Assembly (NCBI GenBank): GCA_019683625.1
Contig: JADGHY010000013.1
Location: 1-17,533 of the forward strand
Direction of reading: 5' to 3'
Length of the DNA stretch: 17,533 bases
Source of the DNA: Thermoflavifilum sp.
GTDB taxonomy: Bacteria > Bacteroidota > Bacteroidia > Chitinophagales > Chitinophagaceae
Of the stretch, positions 7,093 through 14,481 are shown piece after piece. Below the pieces are notes generated by a model. The model did not search any database, was not told where the DNA came from, and was given only the letters and a program-made list of their open reading frames with translations. The translations under genes were made by a program, and so were the position numbers. The first letter of the stretch is position 1. The number at the start of each line of letters is the position of its first letter.

Positions 7093-7479
7093 TTAAATCA
7101 AGAAAACACTAAATCGGGCGAGTCGTTCAATTGCTTTTGAATAATAAAGAGGAGGAGACTGGCAAATAGTTGCAACTTCAGATAACCGATAGATGATTGG
7201 TTTTAAAACTTCCTGATGAGATGATGAAGCAACGAGGGGGAAAAACTTGTATGCATCAGGATGGGTGATGAGCTGATCAGCATTGAGGCTGATCTTAATT
7301 TTAGGATGCTTGCAGCAATCTTTTACCGGATGTTTTGCAAGGGTGGAGTGGCATGAGGAATGAGCGCCAAGCTCCTTAACAGCCATCCATTTCCCATCGC
7401 AATAGTGTAAATGAACGGCTGTAGCCGCTGAGGCATAAGCATAAATGAACAGTCCGATGATGGCAATAAACCTACGCAT
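7093..7479 (-). CDS. HYC_CC_PP-type small exported cysteine/histidine protein
   Basis: A 128-residue protein matching a Bacteroidota family named after its motifs: HYC at 25-27, a CC pair at 55-56 followed by KHPKIKI, and SPP near 108-110. Further cysteines lie at 43 and 106. An N-terminal signal peptide (MRRFIAIIGLFIYAYASA) predicts export. There is no known catalytic domain. The cysteine and histidine spacing and the oxidase downstream suggest metal binding, perhaps as a periplasmic copper chaperone (inference). The ATG ending at 7479 is chosen; an in-frame TTG nine codons earlier would give a less typical signal peptide. A promoter-like box lies 50 bp upstream. The gene is first in a likely three-gene unit with the DUF2231 and oxidase genes. 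Confidence 0.75.
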   Translation of the reverse strand: MRRFIAIIGLFIYAYASAATAVHLHYCDGKWMAVKELGAHSSCHSTLAKHPVKDCCKHPKIKISLNADQLITHPDAYKFFPLVASSSHQEVLKPIIYRLSEVATICQSPPLYYSKAIERLARFSVFLI

Positions 7480-7528
7480 GCAGGTAAAAAATGCATTCCT
7501 TTTCAATCAGCTCACAACCTAATTTGGG

Positions 7529-7536
7529 CAAAGTTA
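7529..7536 (-). promoter_or_regulatory. -7 promoter box for the copper-related genes
   Basis: On the minus strand TAACTTTG matches the Bacteroidota TAnnTTTG element exactly and is identical to the box before gyrA. It lies in the 117-bp gap after recF, about 50 bp before the small Cys-rich gene. No clear TTG -33 box is seen at 19-21 bp, so it may need an activator or an alternative sigma factor. Confidence 0.5.
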
Positions 7537-7596
7537 GTACGAAGTCATGGATGGCAGTTATAAAATTTCGTGATGAATTTACAAGTTTTGTATTCT

Positions 7597-8715
7597 TTAT
7601 TTTCCGGGCGTTGCTTGTGGAAGGGAAATGATTTGGTGATGCGAGTGGCGAAGTGGGATATAGGCTATCAGGCGCTCGGCATCGGTATCGGTAATCAGCA
7701 CCTGACCAAATCCTTCCAGCCGGATCAGGGAGAGCAAAAGCTGAATGCGTTTAGGATCCAGTTTTTCAAAAATATCATCCAGCATCAATACGGGAGTGAT
7801 GCCTTTTTGCCGGAACAGCAACTGGTGCTGAGCGAGTTTCAGCGCCAGCAGGAAGCTTTTCTTTTGCCCCTGTGAACCATGTATTTTCACAGGATAACCA
7901 TTGAGCAGAAACTGAAGCTCATCCTTATGGATGCCCACAGTGGAGCGTCCGGCCTGGAGATCTTGTTTTCGGACATGGCTGAGCCAGGTTTGCATGCTTT
8001 TTTCTAGCAGTTGTGATTGGTATTGCAGTTGGATTTGTTCTTTATTGCCCGACAGGTGGGTATAGAATTGCAAGGTCAAAGGAATCAATTGCTGGCAGAT
8101 TTGTTGGCGGTATTGAAAAATAGCTTCTGCGTGGGGAATCCATTGTTGATCATAGGCATCGAGCAGGTCATGCACTTGTGAGCTGGGACGTTCTGTCCAT
8201 TGGCGAAGCAGTTGATTGCGTTGGGAAAGGATTTTCTGATAGGCAATCAGGTGTTGGAGATAATCGGCGGAGAGCTGGCTTAGCAGGCTATCCAGCCATT
8301 TGCGGCGTTCTTCGCTGGCGCCGGTGATGAGCAGCACATCATCCGGAGCAATCATAACCACCGGAAACCGGCCGATATGCATAGCCAGCCGGGTGTAGGG
8401 CACATCATTCACCCGAAATTCTTTTTTCATACCTTCTTTGACCACACACACCATTTGATAATCAGCCTGGCGCTGATGCCAGCGGCCTTCCAGCCTGAAC
8501 CCGTCTTTCCCGTATTGCACGACGGGCTGATCGGTAGCATGGAAATAGCTTTTGGTCATCGACAGGTAATGCACAGCATCCAGCAGGTTGGTTTTTCCTG
8601 TTCCATTCGGACCGACGATCAGATTCATGTCAGGAGCGAAAACAAAAGCAGCTTGGGAAAAATTTTTAAACTGAATCAGCTCAATAGAGACGATATGGGA
8701 TGTATGCTCGTGCAT
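7597..8715 (-). CDS. recF: DNA replication and repair protein RecF
   Basis: An SMC-like ATPase that, with RecO and RecR, loads RecA at single-stranded gaps. The 372-residue protein has IELIQFKNFS at 11-20, Walker A GPNGTGKT at 35-42, the ABC-type signature GSQGQKK at 280-286 and Walker B LMLDD at 310-314, followed by a D-loop (FEKLD). Length and order are normal for RecF. The ATG ending at 8715 is chosen; an upstream in-frame start would add 27 residues without family similarity and run into the pdhA promoter region. It is divergent from pdhA and leads the minus-strand run whose last member is the DUF721 gene, its usual neighbour in several phyla. A TATCTTTA box lies 9 bp before the ATG, too close for an ordinary leader. 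Confidence 0.95.
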   Translation of the reverse strand: MHEHTSHIVSIELIQFKNFSQAAFVFAPDMNLIVGPNGTGKTNLLDAVHYLSMTKSYFHATDQPVVQYGKDGFRLEGRWHQRQADYQMVCVVKEGMKKEFRVNDVPYTRLAMHIGRFPVVMIAPDDVLLITGASEERRKWLDSLLSQLSADYLQHLIAYQKILSQRNQLLRQWTERPSSQVHDLLDAYDQQWIPHAEAIFQYRQQICQQLIPLTLQFYTHLSGNKEQIQLQYQSQLLEKSMQTWLSHVRKQDLQAGRSTVGIHKDELQFLLNGYPVKIHGSQGQKKSFLLALKLAQHQLLFRQKGITPVLMLDDIFEKLDPKRIQLLLSLIRLEGFGQVLITDTDAERLIAYIPLRHSHHQIISLPQATPGK

Positions 8716-8780
8716 AGACGGGTGTAAAGATACGATCCGTAAGGCATGGCATGGGGTTATAGTGCTTTCCCGCAGGTTTG

Positions 8781-8811
8781 TTGGTCTATTGGGCAAAAAC
8801 TTGTAGGTTTG
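8781..8811 (+). promoter_or_regulatory. pdhA promoter
   Basis: TTGG at 8781-8784 and TAGGTTTG at 8804-8811 are separated by 19 bp, a good match to the Bacteroidota -33/-7 arrangement. Transcription would start near 8817-8819, leaving a leader of about 15 bases before the GTG at 8832. This argues against the earlier in-frame TTG codons. Confidence 0.6.
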
Positions 8812-8831
8812 CAGGCAAATTCAGTTTACAC

Positions 8832-9869
8832 GTGCAAACAAAAGAAAGCAAACCGCAGGTAAAAGTAGCCCGGGAATCGCGTCAGCTCTTTGGGAAAGAA
8901 ACTTATTTGTTTTGGTATGAGCTGATGTTGCTGATTCGCCGCTTTGAAGAAAAAGCGGGCCAGTTGTATGGAATGCAGAAGATCAGAGGATTTTGTCATC
9001 TGTACATGGGTCAGGAGGCTGTAGCTGCAGGTGCCATCACAGCCACACGCCCCGATGATAAATTCATCACCGCCTATCGCGATCATGGCCTGGCTATTGC
9101 CAAAGGGATTTCTCCCAAAGCCTGCATGGCCGAACTCTATGGCAAAATCACGGGATGTTCCAAAGGGAAGGGAGGAAGCATGCATTTCTTTTCCCGTGAA
9201 CATAATTTTTTTGGTGGTCATGGCATTGTGGGTGGGCAAATCGGAGTGGGCGCAGGATTGGCGTTTGCCGAAAAATACAAGGGCACCGATCATGTGGTGC
9301 TTTGTTTCTTTGGAGACGGTGCTGCGCGCCAGGGTATTTTACATGAAACCTTGAACCTGGCCGCCCTGTGGGATTTGCCGGTAGTGTTCATCTGTGAAAA
9401 TAATGAATACGCCATGGGCACCTCCGTGCAGCGCAGCTCCAAAACGGTAGACATTTACAAGTATGCCGATTCTTATGCTATTCCCGGTGAGGCTGTGGAT
9501 GGCATGAATCCGGAAACCGTGCACATCGGCATTGAAAAAGCCGTGCGTCGCGCCCGGGAAGGCAAAGGCCCCAGCTTGCTGGAAATCAAAACTTACCGGT
9601 ACCGGGGTCATTCGATGAGCGATCCGGCCAAATATCGCAGCAAAGAAGAAGTGGAAGAATACAAAAAACGCGACCCCATCACCCAGGTGCTGCAGGTGAT
9701 TCAACAACATCAATGGGCTACACCGGAAGAAATTGAAGCCATTGAAGAAAAGGTGAAACATGAGATCGAAGAGGCCGTACAATTTGCCGAAGAATCACCC
9801 TGGCCCGATGAAAGCGAGCTGTATCGCGATGTATATGTACAGCCCGACTATCCTTTTATTGTCGATTGA
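8832..9869 (+). CDS. pdhA: pyruvate dehydrogenase E1 component, alpha subunit
   Basis: The thiamine-diphosphate E1 alpha chain, which with E1 beta decarboxylates pyruvate and passes the acetyl group to the lipoyl E2. The 345-residue protein shows RRFEEKAGQLYG near 36-47, HLYMGQEA, the AYRDHG motif (81-86), GGSMHFF, the diphosphate-binding motif from GDGAARQG (161) to ENN (189-191), and YRYRGHSMSDP near 255-265, the loop phosphorylated in mitochondrial homologues. No in-frame ATG precedes residue 32, so the GTG at 8832 is used; it follows the promoter and gives the usual length. No E1 beta gene is adjacent, so the partner is encoded elsewhere. A 16-bp gap links it to the TPR gene. A related branched-chain 2-oxoacid E1 is possible, but the motifs favour pyruvate. 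Confidence 0.92.
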   Translation: MQTKESKPQVKVARESRQLFGKETYLFWYELMLLIRRFEEKAGQLYGMQKIRGFCHLYMGQEAVAAGAITATRPDDKFITAYRDHGLAIAKGISPKACMAELYGKITGCSKGKGGSMHFFSREHNFFGGHGIVGGQIGVGAGLAFAEKYKGTDHVVLCFFGDGAARQGILHETLNLAALWDLPVVFICENNEYAMGTSVQRSSKTVDIYKYADSYAIPGEAVDGMNPETVHIGIEKAVRRAREGKGPSLLEIKTYRYRGHSMSDPAKYRSKEEVEEYKKRDPITQVLQVIQQHQWATPEEIEAIEEKVKHEIEEAVQFAEESPWPDESELYRDVYVQPDYPFIVD

Positions 9870-9885
9870 TTTGCAGGTTTAAGCT

Positions 9886-10581
9886 ATGGCAAGTAAACAG
9901 AAATCCCCCTCCAGCTCTCCGACTCCGCATGGTGTACAATCCTTCTTTGATCGCCTGGAATTATTTTATCTGCAGCGAGCCAAGTGGATTAATACGGTGG
10001 GCATTGTCATTATCGTATTAATCGGTGGCTATTTTGGATACAAATATTTATATCAAGCTCCACGCAACAAGCGGGCGGCAAGCATGATTTTCAAGGCCCA
10101 GCAATATTTTGGCATGGATTCTTTGCAAAAGGCACTGAATGGGGATGGAAATAACTATGGCTTTTTGCAGGTCATCAAGCGATATGGAGATACCAAAGTG
10201 GGCCATCTTGCGAAATACTATGCTGGCGTTTGTTATTTGCGGATGGGAAAGTTTCAGGAAGCCATCCCTTATTTGAAAAGTTTTCATCCCCGCGATAAAG
10301 TGATTCAGGCTGAAGATTATGGCTTGCTTGGTGATGCCTATATGGAAATAGGCAATACAGATCAGGGGATTGCTTATTACAAAAAGGCAGCATACTATAA
10401 TCCTAACGATTTGTTTACGCCATTTTATCTGAAACGTGCAGCATTGGCCTGTGAGAAAGCAGGCCGCATGCAGGAGGCTATTTCCCTGTATCAGGAAATT
10501 AAGACCAAATATCCGCTGAGTGCCGAAGGCAGAGATATTGATAAATATCTGGCTCGCCTGGGTGTGGTGCAGGATGAGTAA
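9886..10581 (+). CDS. membrane-anchored tetratricopeptide repeat protein
   Basis: A 231-residue protein with a Ser/Pro-rich cytoplasmic start, one membrane span at about 36-56 and a soluble part holding TPR motifs at about 108-132, 143-175 and 180-212 (for example YYAGVCYLRMGKFQEAIPYL and YGLLGDAYMEIGNTDQGIAYY). This resembles YfgM/TolA-type tethered scaffolds; TPRs bind other proteins, and the partner is unknown. It starts 16 bp after pdhA and lies 126 bp before ribH. I recall similar TPR genes next to ribH and recF in other Bacteroidota, but this was not checked here. No enzymatic residues are visible. Confidence 0.85.
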   Translation: MASKQKSPSSSPTPHGVQSFFDRLELFYLQRAKWINTVGIVIIVLIGGYFGYKYLYQAPRNKRAASMIFKAQQYFGMDSLQKALNGDGNNYGFLQVIKRYGDTKVGHLAKYYAGVCYLRMGKFQEAIPYLKSFHPRDKVIQAEDYGLLGDAYMEIGNTDQGIAYYKKAAYYNPNDLFTPFYLKRAALACEKAGRMQEAISLYQEIKTKYPLSAEGRDIDKYLARLGVVQDE

Positions 10582-10605
10582 AAAGTATACGGATGTCTGT
10601 TTTGG

Positions 10606-10628
10606 ATAACCGACAGCATTCCGGTTAT
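10606..10628 (+). other. short inverted repeat upstream of ribH
   Basis: ATAACCG (10606-10612) and CGGTTAT (10622-10628) form a 7-bp stem with a 9-base loop in the gap between the TPR gene and ribH. No T run follows, so it is a poor terminator candidate; it could be a regulator site or mRNA structure. No FMN riboswitch core was recognised in this gap. Confidence 0.35.
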
Positions 10629-10707
10629 TCGTGTAAGTTGGTTTATCCCATAAGAAGAAATTCATCTCCTTGCTGCAGAGATTTTATTATCAAGCTAACC
10701 GCTGAGC

Positions 10708-11193
10708 ATGTCGGCACACAACGAACGCTTTCTCGATCCTGCTTCAATTCCGATTGTGGAAAATGGTGTGGTTGCCATCGTGCATACGGAGTGGAATGCA
10801 TTTATTGTCGATGAATTGTTAAAGGGATGCGAACGCATGCTCATCCAGCATGGGGTCATTGATATTGAAAAATTGCTCGTACCTGGAGCATTTGAAATTC
10901 CATTCGGATGCAGGCAAATGTTTGACCGCTATCAACCCGAAGCCATCATTGCCTTGGGTTGTGTGATCCGGGGCGAAACGCCGCATTTTGATTATGTTTG
11001 TCAGGCTGTAACTCAAGGTGTTAGCGCATTAAATATTGTCTTGCCTGTCCCCGTGATCTTTGGCGTACTTACCGTCAATACCGTAGAGCAAGCTATGGAG
11101 CGTGTGGGGGGCGTGCAGGGACATAAGGGAGAGGAAGCGGCAATTGCCGCACTCAAACTCATGCACCAGAAAAGGCAGTGGCAGCAGAGATAG
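10708..11193 (+). CDS. ribH: 6,7-dimethyl-8-ribityllumazine synthase
   Basis: Catalyses the penultimate step of riboflavin synthesis, joining the ribityl-pyrimidine with dihydroxybutanone phosphate; the enzyme forms pentameric or 60-mer shells. The 161-residue protein has VPGAFEIP at 58-65, ALGCVIRGET at 82-91 with the catalytic histidine H93, FGVLTVNT at 118-125, R132 and GHKGEEAA at 138-145, all expected for the active site. The ATG at 10708 gives the usual length, with a short extension before the first strand (VVAIV). No other riboflavin gene is nearby. The next gene starts 34 bp later behind its own promoter-like box. Confidence 0.96.
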   Translation: MSAHNERFLDPASIPIVENGVVAIVHTEWNAFIVDELLKGCERMLIQHGVIDIEKLLVPGAFEIPFGCRQMFDRYQPEAIIALGCVIRGETPHFDYVCQAVTQGVSALNIVLPVPVIFGVLTVNTVEQAMERVGGVQGHKGEEAAIAALKLMHQKRQWQQR

Positions 11194-11195
11194 CT

Positions 11196-11203
11196 TATTT
11201 TTG
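11196..11203 (+). promoter_or_regulatory. -7 promoter box before the LutA-like gene
   Basis: TATTTTTG matches TAnnTTTG exactly, 24 bp before the ATG at 11228 and immediately after the ribH stop. No convincing TTG box lies 19-21 bp upstream, where ribH is still coding. Confidence 0.4.
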
Positions 11204-11227
11204 CCTGAGTGTATATTCCCGAAAAGC

Positions 11228-11950
11228 ATGATCAAGGTTCATCTTTTTATCCCATGTTTCGTAGATCAGCTCTATCCTGAGACGGGCTTCAACATGGTAA
11301 AAGTGCTGGAAAAAGCGGGTTGTGAAGTGCACTACAATCCTGAACAAACCTGCTGTGGGCAACCTGCCTTTAATGCGGGATATTGGGATGAAGCCAAAAC
11401 TGTAGCGCAGAAATTTATTCGTGATTTTCATACCTACGATTATATCGTGGCGCCCAGCGCGTCATGTACGGGATTTGTGCGAAATTATTATCCCAAGATG
11501 TTCGACAATTCAGCCCAACACAATGATGTGAAGTTGCTTCGCAAAAACCTGTTTGAGTTCACGGAATTTTTAGTTGAAGTGCTGCATGTGACGGATTTTG
11601 GTGCGGAATTGCCGGGTGTGGCCACTTATCATGATTCCTGTGCGGCTTTGCGGGAATGCCATATTAAACAAGCTCCGCGAGAATTGCTTTCGCATGTAAG
11701 GGGGCTGCAACTTGTTGAGATGGAAGATCGTGAAACCTGCTGTGGCTTTGGGGGCACCTTTGCCGTAAAATTTGCTCCCATTTCTTTGGGTATGGGTGAG
11801 CAGAAGATTGATCATGCCGTAGCCACAGGAGCACAGTATCTGATCTCTACCGATTTATCTTGTTTAATGCACCTGGAAGGTATCATCCGGCACAGGCAGC
11901 TGCCGCTTCAGGTGATGCATATTGCCGATGTGTTGGCATCGGGCTGGTAA
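11228..11950 (+). CDS. LutA/YkgE-like CCG-domain (Fe-S)-binding protein
   Basis: A cytoplasmic protein of 240 residues with two cysteine-rich CCG domains: C10, CCG at 42-44 and C80 in the first; H135, C138, CCG at 171-173 and C212 in the second. This is the layout of LutA, the small subunit of the LutABC L-lactate oxidase, and of the HdrB/GlpC cysteine-rich module, which holds iron-sulfur clusters and passes electrons. The ATG at 11228 is chosen; earlier in-frame codons overlap ribH. LutB and LutC genes are not nearby: the next gene, 11 bp away, is an EVE-domain protein. So lactate oxidation is only one possibility. The protein may work with partners encoded elsewhere. Confidence 0.85.
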   Translation: MIKVHLFIPCFVDQLYPETGFNMVKVLEKAGCEVHYNPEQTCCGQPAFNAGYWDEAKTVAQKFIRDFHTYDYIVAPSASCTGFVRNYYPKMFDNSAQHNDVKLLRKNLFEFTEFLVEVLHVTDFGAELPGVATYHDSCAALRECHIKQAPRELLSHVRGLQLVEMEDRETCCGFGGTFAVKFAPISLGMGEQKIDHAVATGAQYLISTDLSCLMHLEGIIRHRQLPLQVMHIADVLASGW

Positions 11951-11961
11951 ATGCATGAGAG

Positions 11962-12381
11962 ATGGCAAAATGGCTGGTGAAATCCGAACCTTTTGTGTAT
12001 TCCTGGGATCAGCTGGTGCAGGACGGGAAGACCTGCTGGGATGGAGTGCGCAATTATCAGGCGCGCAATAATCTTCAGGCCATGCGGAAAGGAGACGAGG
12101 TATTGTTTTATCATAGCAATGAGGGCTTAGCCATTGTGGGCATAGCAAAAGTTGTCCGGGAGGCCTATCCTGACCCTACTACCGATGACCCGCGTTGGGT
12201 AGCAGTGGATCTGGCGCCATTGCAGGCTTTGCCCAGGCCGGTGAGCCTGGCTGAGTTAAAGGCCGAGCCCCGGTTAAAGAACCTGGCGTTGATCCGGCAA
12301 GGCAGGCTTTCGGTATGTCCCGTGCAGGAGGCCGAATGGGAGGTGATTCTGGAACTAGCAAGCCGGAAACCAAAGATTTAA
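11962..12381 (+). CDS. EVE domain protein
   Basis: A 139-residue single-domain protein of the EVE family, a PUA/YTH-like fold related to human THYN1. It shows KWLVKSEP at 3-10, WDGVRNYQARN near 26-36, MRKGDEVLFYHS near 41-52, GIAKV and the late LIRQGRLSV-x-PV segment, all usual family marks. EVE domains are thought to bind modified bases in DNA or RNA, often next to restriction genes, but no restriction or methylase gene is present here, so a housekeeping role is more likely. It starts 11 bp after the LutA-like gene and is 49 bp before the sirtuin gene. Confidence 0.92.
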   Translation: MAKWLVKSEPFVYSWDQLVQDGKTCWDGVRNYQARNNLQAMRKGDEVLFYHSNEGLAIVGIAKVVREAYPDPTTDDPRWVAVDLAPLQALPRPVSLAELKAEPRLKNLALIRQGRLSVCPVQEAEWEVILELASRKPKI

Positions 12382-12430
12382 CTTACACGACGATTTTATA
12401 TTGTTTCTACCCTGAAAATGCTTCGAGCAG

Positions 12431-13135
12431 ATGCCTAAGATACTGGTTGTGCTTACGGGCGCAGGTATCAGTGCCGAAAGTGGATTGAAAACCTTTCGCG
12501 ACAGTGGTGGATTGTGGGAAGGATACCGGATTGAAGAAGTGGCCACGCCCGAGGCCTGGCAACGCAATCCACAGCTGGTATTGAATTTTTACAACATGCG
12601 GCGTCGGGAAATCAAAAAGGCTCAGCCTAATGCGGCGCACCTGAAACTGGCGGAGCTGGAGCAACTGTTTGATGTGCGCATCATCACCCAAAATATTGAT
12701 GATCTGCATGAAAGAGCCGGCTCATCCAAGGTATTGCATTTGCACGGAGAAATCTTCAAGATGCGCAGCAGTGCAGATCCCGGACTCATTAAGCCCGTTG
12801 ATGGGGATATGCATTTGGGTGATTGTGCGGAAGACGGCGCCCAGCTGCGGCCCCATGTGGTATGGTTTGGCGAGCCGGTACCCACAATAGCTGAAGCCAT
12901 AGCCTGGGTAGAACAGGCAGATGTATTTGCCGTTATTGGCACTTCGCTGCAAGTATATCCGGCAGCAGGCTTGTTGTTTCATCTGAGCCAAACCAGGCCT
13001 CAGGTGCCCGTCTATATTGTGGACCGGCATATTCCGGAGGTCGGGCATCAGCCTCACTGGCATTTGATTGAACAACCTGCCACGCAGGGAGTGGCTACCC
13101 TGGCCCGCCGGCTGCAAGACTTGCTTCAGTCGTAA
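12431..13135 (+). CDS. cobB: NAD-dependent protein deacylase, CobB-type sirtuin
   Basis: Removes acyl groups from lysines using NAD. In the 234-residue protein the NAD site is GAGISAESGL at 10-19 with FRDSGGLW at 22-29, QNIDDLHERAG at 87-97 and the catalytic H105 in HLHG. GTSLQVYPA at 170-178 closes the fold. Y54 and R57 (FYNMRRRE) form the Y-x2-R pair that in SIRT5 and E. coli CobB binds succinyl or malonyl lysine, so desuccinylation is predicted besides deacetylation. The zinc-binding cysteines of classical sirtuins are absent; only C132 remains in this loop, probably normal for this branch. Its end overlaps the convergent saccharopine dehydrogenase-like gene by 10 bp. Its neighbours upstream run in the same direction. 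Confidence 0.93.
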   Translation: MPKILVVLTGAGISAESGLKTFRDSGGLWEGYRIEEVATPEAWQRNPQLVLNFYNMRRREIKKAQPNAAHLKLAELEQLFDVRIITQNIDDLHERAGSSKVLHLHGEIFKMRSSADPGLIKPVDGDMHLGDCAEDGAQLRPHVVWFGEPVPTIAEAIAWVEQADVFAVIGTSLQVYPAAGLLFHLSQTRPQVPVYIVDRHIPEVGHQPHWHLIEQPATQGVATLARRLQDLLQS

Positions 13136-14481
13136 CTTTCGTCAAACCGAATACCATGTTCCTCAAGCTCTTTTAAGACTGGCTGGTAAATTTCAGGAGC
13201 TACGGGAATATGCAGGCCTTTCAGGGTAATCTTACCCTGCAAAATCAATCGGGTGGCTATGGCAAGTGGCAAGCCAACAGTTTTGGCCATGGCCGTATGC
13301 AGCGCATCCTCACCCTCCAACACCAGAAAGCTTTTTAGGCGCGTCTTGATATGTTTGCGTTCGAAGATGACGTCGTGCATCATCACCACCAGGTCTTTAT
13401 CGTTGGGTTTTAAAGCCAGCTTTTCTTCCAGCAAGGCTTGAAGCAGTTGCACAGGAGCCTGAGTGCCTTTATTGATGGGCACATCATCAAACCAGCCCAG
13501 ATAACGCAGCTGTCGCATTATTCTGGCATGTGGCCTCAGCTCCAGGCGTTGCGCTATTTTTTCTTCCAGGTTTTCTTTTGGATCAATACCCAGATACTGG
13601 GTTAGCCATTGCCGATAGGTGAGTCCATCTGTCTGGGTGAGAGGGGTTTCGGCGGTTAGCCCGAGTTTGATCAGGGCGTGCCAGCCTTCACAAAAAGCGG
13701 GGTATCTGAGGGTAGCCCGTTTAAAATTGGGGATATTTTCCAGACCATAAAGCCTCAAGTAGCGGAGGGAGTCGCGATTGGGATAATAGGCCAGTTTGCC
13801 CACTCCCGGCACATTCACCTCATGCCTGCCGCACCAGGCAAACAATTCTTCGTAGGGTATTTCCCTGACCTGGCCATTTTCCTTAAACACTGCGCCCTCT
13901 TTGCCCGCCCTTGCTATATTCCCCGGGTTCCAGGAAATTTTATACGCCCAGGGATTATCGTCACTGGCCGGAGACACCAGTCCGCCACAATACGAATGAA
14001 ACTGCGTGATTTCGCCTCCTTTGCGTTGGATAGAATGGATGAGTTTCATAGCCGACATGTGGTCAATACCGGGGTCAAGCCCCATTTCATAGAGAAACAA
14101 TATGCCGGCTTCTGCAATAGCCTGCGATAATTGTTTCACCTGATCATCCACGTAAGAGGCGGTTAACAAGGTTTTTTTGAAACGCAGGCATTGCTCAGCA
14201 ATAATATGATGCAATGCAGGTGGAAGCAGGGAAATCACAATATCGGCCTTGCTCAGATACATTTCCAGCGCGTCGGCGGCTACCTGTACATCAAAGGCAT
14301 CGGCAGTAGCATAAAAGGAGCGGCCAATTTTCTCTCGTGCGGCCATGATGTTGTAATCTACCACAGTCAAATGCCATTTTTCCTTTGGCGCATGGTGCAG
14401 CAAATATTCGATTAAATAAGTTGACGATTTACCTGCACCAAATAGCAAAATTTGTTTGGTTGTTGAGGTTGAAAAGGGCAT
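13126..14481 (-). CDS. saccharopine dehydrogenase-like NAD(P)-binding protein
   Basis: A cytoplasmic 451-residue oxidoreductase. A Rossmann fold begins with ILLFGAGKSS (11-20), followed by VVDYN (40-44) and SLLPP (84-88). The substrate domain carries EMGLDPGIDHM at 132-142 and FHSYCGGLVSP at 161-171, hallmarks of the glutamate-forming saccharopine dehydrogenase (LYS9-type) family. This would place it in lysine breakdown or alpha-aminoadipate metabolism, but no lysine-ketoglutarate reductase gene is adjacent, so the substrate is not certain; related family members act on carboxynorspermidine. It is convergent with the sirtuin gene (10-bp overlap) and divergent from gyrA across 409 bp. An imperfect hairpin lies 42-70 bp upstream of its ATG. 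Confidence 0.88.
   Translation of the reverse strand: MPFSTSTTKQILLFGAGKSSTYLIEYLLHHAPKEKWHLTVVDYNIMAAREKIGRSFYATADAFDVQVAADALEMYLSKADIVISLLPPALHHIIAEQCLRFKKTLLTASYVDDQVKQLSQAIAEAGILFLYEMGLDPGIDHMSAMKLIHSIQRKGGEITQFHSYCGGLVSPASDDNPWAYKISWNPGNIARAGKEGAVFKENGQVREIPYEELFAWCGRHEVNVPGVGKLAYYPNRDSLRYLRLYGLENIPNFKRATLRYPAFCEGWHALIKLGLTAETPLTQTDGLTYRQWLTQYLGIDPKENLEEKIAQRLELRPHARIMRQLRYLGWFDDVPINKGTQAPVQLLQALLEEKLALKPNDKDLVVMMHDVIFERKHIKTRLKSFLVLEGEDALHTAMAKTVGLPLAIATRLILQGKITLKGLHIPVAPEIYQPVLKELEEHGIRFDESYD

Noticed and set aside
8716..8732. TATCTTTA as a recF promoter, also seen before the DUF721 gene at 3846-3853
   Set aside because: It lies only 9 bp (4 bp at DUF721) before the start codon and has no -33 box, so transcription would begin at or inside the coding region unless the messages are leaderless.
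10582..10707. FMN riboswitch before ribH
   Set aside because: None of the conserved RFN core segments could be recognised; only a 7-bp inverted repeat without a T run is present.
11962..12381. EVE-domain gene as part of a defence or DNA-modification island
   Set aside because: No restriction, methylase, nuclease or helicase gene is nearby; all neighbours are metabolic genes in one direction.
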